Source of the DNA: Macrostomum hystrix
Lineage: Eukaryota > Platyhelminthes > Macrostomidae
Direction of reading: 5' to 3'
Assembly (NCBI GenBank): GCA_950097015.1
Contig: CATNEN010000001.1
Span: 26,627,001 to 26,691,000 of the forward strand
Length of the DNA: 64,000 bases
Part shown: piece by piece, positions 31,541 through 64,000 of the stretch
Layout: each line of letters begins with the position of its first letter
How positions within the stretch are numbered: position 1 is the first letter of the stretch
The notes under the pieces: generated by a model
What the model was told of the DNA's origin: nothing
Database searches by the model: none
The model's input: only the letters and a program-made list of their open reading frames with translations
Program-made: the position numbers and the translations under genes

Positions 31541-33628
31541 AGCTGTAGTTTTCGAATGCATTTCTATAAAGCCAGCCAATCAGCCGCTTTCATAGAAATA
31601 TGCAAATGCCACACCTGAAGCTGGGCTACTAAGAAACCCACACCACATAAAATGATTAAATAGGCCAGCTGCAAGGACAGTTCGTATCAAGTCTTCTTGT
31701 GGAACAGGCCGCAGTTGAACACACGCATATAAATGTGTATGTTGCTTACATGGCTGACCAGCGCACTCATCAGCCAGCGGTTGCTACTCGACAATTAAAT
31801 TAGTTTAAGCGACTTAAATATGCCGGTACAGGTATTAAGCAATAGTGGTAACGAAAATGATCATTAAAAATAGTTTTTTTATCATAGAGAATACGCATGG
31901 CATAGGCATAGCGAACAGAAAAACACCGAGACACAAAAACAACTCAAACTGGTGGGCCTGGCCTCTCAGTTTATCTCCACATTCATCTGTGCTCAAAGCA
32001 CACTCACTGCAGCTCCCGGGGAAATGACTCAACAAAAGCGGCAACGGAAAAGCAAAGGTGTCGGCGACAAAACGAAAAAAGAACAGCCAGAACAGGTGTG
32101 GTGACACTGACAGGTGCCAATCTAGTTTTAAAGACTGACTGCTCACAGAAAAACAAACAATTGCAACAAAAAATCATTTTGTTATCAAATTGAACGGAAT
32201 CACCTAGCAACGAAAATAGATAAATTTATTCTAGGTAAACGAAATCATAGCCTCACATAGCCTCAGGACCGATCGAGGTTATAATTGCCGAAGAACTGAA
32301 AAAAACTAGCAGATAGCGAAAGCGTAAGGAAATGAGCTACTGATAAGTAGTGTGCAGGGCATTCGAACCTTCAAAAGCTAAAAAACGCTTTCAGAAAAAA
32401 TGTAGAAAAAACTCGCACGCGGGCAAAAAACGAACAGATTTTCACGTAAGGCCGAGTGACTGCAGTCTTGTAACAGTTATTTAATTTTAATCGTTAGTTC
32501 TAATCAATTGGAACGTTAATTTTAGGAAAACGACCACAGCTTGGCAACTCGCCAGCTTAAATGATAAAATTATTAGGAAAACTCGTCAACTTGGTAAGCA
32601 AACTTTGTACAGACTTAACTAGGAAATATGAGCTTATCGAAATGAGCAGCAATTTACATTTGAGTGAGTACCAACATCGCATACTAGTAGTAGTAGGTTT
32701 AGTAATAGCAATATTATAATTTTAAACACGGAGATAAATAAACAAAAATTAGCAATCACAGCCAAAATCAGAATATGGAGTTTGTCAGTTTCGCTTAAAG
32801 CCACAGGCGAGCAGGTGACATTGCTTAGTGATGGCTAGTTTAAATCCGGACAGAGCTGAAACAAGAAAACAGTTGCGACACTTATTTGCAGCATATGGCG
32901 GAAAATAGAGGAAAACTATAGGGACATGGGTATGTGATGAGATTAAGGGTCAGGGGATGAGAAAAAAGGTCAAGGTCTAAGGGAATAAGGGTCAAGGGAT
33001 GGAAATAAGGGTCTGGGGATTGGAATAAGGGTCAGGGGATGGGAATAAGGGTCTGGGGATTGGAATAAGGGTCAGGGGATGGGAATAAGGGTCAGGGGAT
33101 GGGAATAAGGGTCAGGGGATGGGAATAAGGGTCTGGGGATTGGAATAAGGGTCAGGGGATGGGAATATGGGATAGGGGATTGGAATAAGGGTCAGGGGAT
33201 GGGAATAAGGGTCAGGGGATGGGAATAAGGGTCAGGGGATTGGAATAAGGGTCAGGGGATGGGAATATGGGATAGGGGATGGGAATACGGGTCAGAGGAT
33301 AGGAATAAGGGTCAGGGGAAGGGAATAAGGGGTAGCAGAAGGGAATAAGGGTCAGGGATGAGAGTAAGGGTCCTTAGATGCTGAACAGTCAACAATAACG
33401 AAAGGAAATTCAGAATTGGAGAGTCAGTAACTATTGAGAGCCACAGAGGTGTGAACAGAACTCACTTAAGTCGAGCTGTAATTTTAGTGGGCAACAAAAT
33501 AGCCCAGCGGGCAGGACATCAAGATAAATAAACTTGGGAATGACGACGAACGAGCGGCGGATGGCAGCAGCAGCAGCATTAGCAGCAGCAAAATTGAGAA
33601 CCAAATTAGTAAGCACAAGAACACAAGC
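31541..33628. other. intergenic region with scribble 3' UTR
   Basis: AT-rich. It contains a minisatellite (32935-33365) just downstream of the scribble stop. A minus-strand AATAAA at 32225-32230 could end the scribble transcript, which would put the minisatellite inside a ~1.4-kb 3' UTR. An earlier polyadenylation site was not excluded. Confidence 0.4.
32935..33365. repeat. 20-bp G-rich minisatellite downstream of scribble
   Basis: About 21 units of AAGGGTCAGGGGATGGGAAT with single-base variants. Each plus-strand unit has three G runs (GGG, GGGG, GGG). Confidence 0.93.
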
Positions 33629-62881
<29,253 letters not shown>

Positions 62882-64000
62882 GGTACACAAGTAATACAAA
62901 ATAAAAAGCTTATGCTATGTTATTGACGATTTTGTTGTTGTTTACACAGCTGTGTAAAATTTTAATTACAGATGCTTCTGAACGGAAGAAATAAAACACT
63001 AAGTCACTCTTAATTGAAATAGCTATGTAGGGCTGGCAACAGGGATTGCCTTACGCACATACATTATTAAAGTAAAGCATAATGGATTATAGCTAAAAGT
63101 TAACGCCTTAACCTCTTCCTTGAAATTCGAAATTTGACCAATAACCTGTTTCGCGTAAAGTTATTTCCCAATCGAATTATAACAAATGTTCGTATATATA
63201 CTAATGTCTATATAGTTTTTCGTAGCAGAAATTTAACAGAACATGCTTTAATGTTGATTTAAAAGCTAAAACTTATATTTGCAAATTCAAAAAAGAGCCT
63301 TTTAAATTTAGGTATTTTGTATGACTATGGATTTTTGGCAACGAATTTGCGCACTTAATGAAGTAATATAATTCGATTATAGTGTTGTGGGTTACCAAAA
63401 AAGTTACGGCGATGGCGGTAATGATCGTTACCGACCATTTGGTAACGAAGCCAAAAAATAGTATATTGGTTACTTTTAATCGTTACTTTCTGTTTTTTTA
63501 CTTGAGTCCTCCACTACTCCACTGTTGCACTCTCAAAGTGGAGGCTCAGTGAGGTTAGATAGACTGGGGTTGGGTCTTATAGCCTCACCAAATGGTGGAT
63601 AAATCGTTCAATACGACAATCGCTTTTGCCTAAACAGTGCCTGAATTCGCTAAATGTGCACATCATCACCAAGACCATCTAATTCGCCTCAGAGAGCAAG
63701 CAAGAGAGCCGCGATCTAAGCGCGAGATTCAACTTGAATTTGAAGCCAGTATTTGGAAGCAGTTAATTTAGATAAACGATCAAGTAGAAGTACATAAGTA
63801 AACGTGCCGAGCGTCTGGAGTTAATCCTCACTGGCCAAGAAAGCTGAGCAAGTTATTTACGGAGCAACAATAAAACAATAATTGATAAGAACATAAAGGA
63901 GAATTTAATGTAATTTATGGCTGAGCAAACTGTCTTTATACAATTGTTGTCATGCCTCTCATAAGATGTTTTTGTACATTAATTATAGGCATGAATCATT
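62882..64000. other. scribble 5' flank, leader and promoter region
   Basis: No coding frame of note. A cluster of GTTAC/GGTAACG motifs on both strands at 63388-63490 could fold into a hairpin. No TATA box was assigned; a 5' non-coding exon may lie here or beyond the window. Confidence 0.4.

Noticed and set aside
31835-32210. Minus-strand frames with hydrophobic stretches near 32 kb
   Set aside because: Phe/Leu-rich from AT-rich DNA; no signal plus domain and no splice partners.

Overview
The window is animal nuclear DNA. Genes are split by short GT-AG introns, coding exons are GC-rich and set in AT-rich non-coding DNA, and there are Pol III tRNA genes, tRNA-derived SINEs, LINEs and DNA transposons. 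The gene set (scribble, calmodulin-like proteins, WSC and C-type-lectin secreted proteins) is metazoan. The GC-rich coding sequence combined with very abundant minisatellites fits a free-living flatworm such as Macrostomum, but that is inference only.

Layout. 1-105 may be the last coding exon of an upstream gene. 1468-10884 (+) is a four-exon gene for a ~1439-residue SR/Q/A/G-rich nuclear protein; its splice phases agree at every junction. 11.65-18.86 kb is a 23-bp minisatellite split by an apparently intact two-ORF non-LTR retrotransposon on the minus strand, which has five 97-bp monomers in its 5' leader. 19.1-20.2 kb (+) holds a small secreted WSC-PAN gene. 21.1-28.5 kb holds three four-EF-hand paralogues (-,+,-) that share one exon design, including a 95-nt middle exon in each. 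A LINE relic and two tRNA-Arg(TCT) genes lie close by (27.5 and 29.5 kb). 30.7-31.5 kb (-) encodes a secreted C-type-lectin-like protein.

33.6-62.9 kb (-) is one gene, the polarity scaffold scribble. I could join 18 coding exons (4422 nt, 1473 residues, every phase consistent). They give about 16 leucine-rich repeats, a low-complexity linker and four PDZ domains. Its introns hold nine minisatellites of 14 to 64 bp (one with a 184-bp higher-order period), SINE copies, an expanded hAT-type MITE and, in intron 1, a 3.1-kb Mutator-like transposon with an intact transposase of PHD, FLYWCH and MULE type. Another minisatellite lies just downstream of the stop codon.

Common threads. (1) One tRNA-derived SINE family recurs about ten times in the introns of almost every gene. 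(2) Minisatellites dominate the non-coding space and interact with mobile elements: one was invaded by a LINE, and another appears to have grown from the inside of a MITE. Because many repeat units are multiples of 3 or lack stops in all frames, several long open frames in this window are artefacts. All coordinates and splice joins were read by eye and were not aligned to transcripts.
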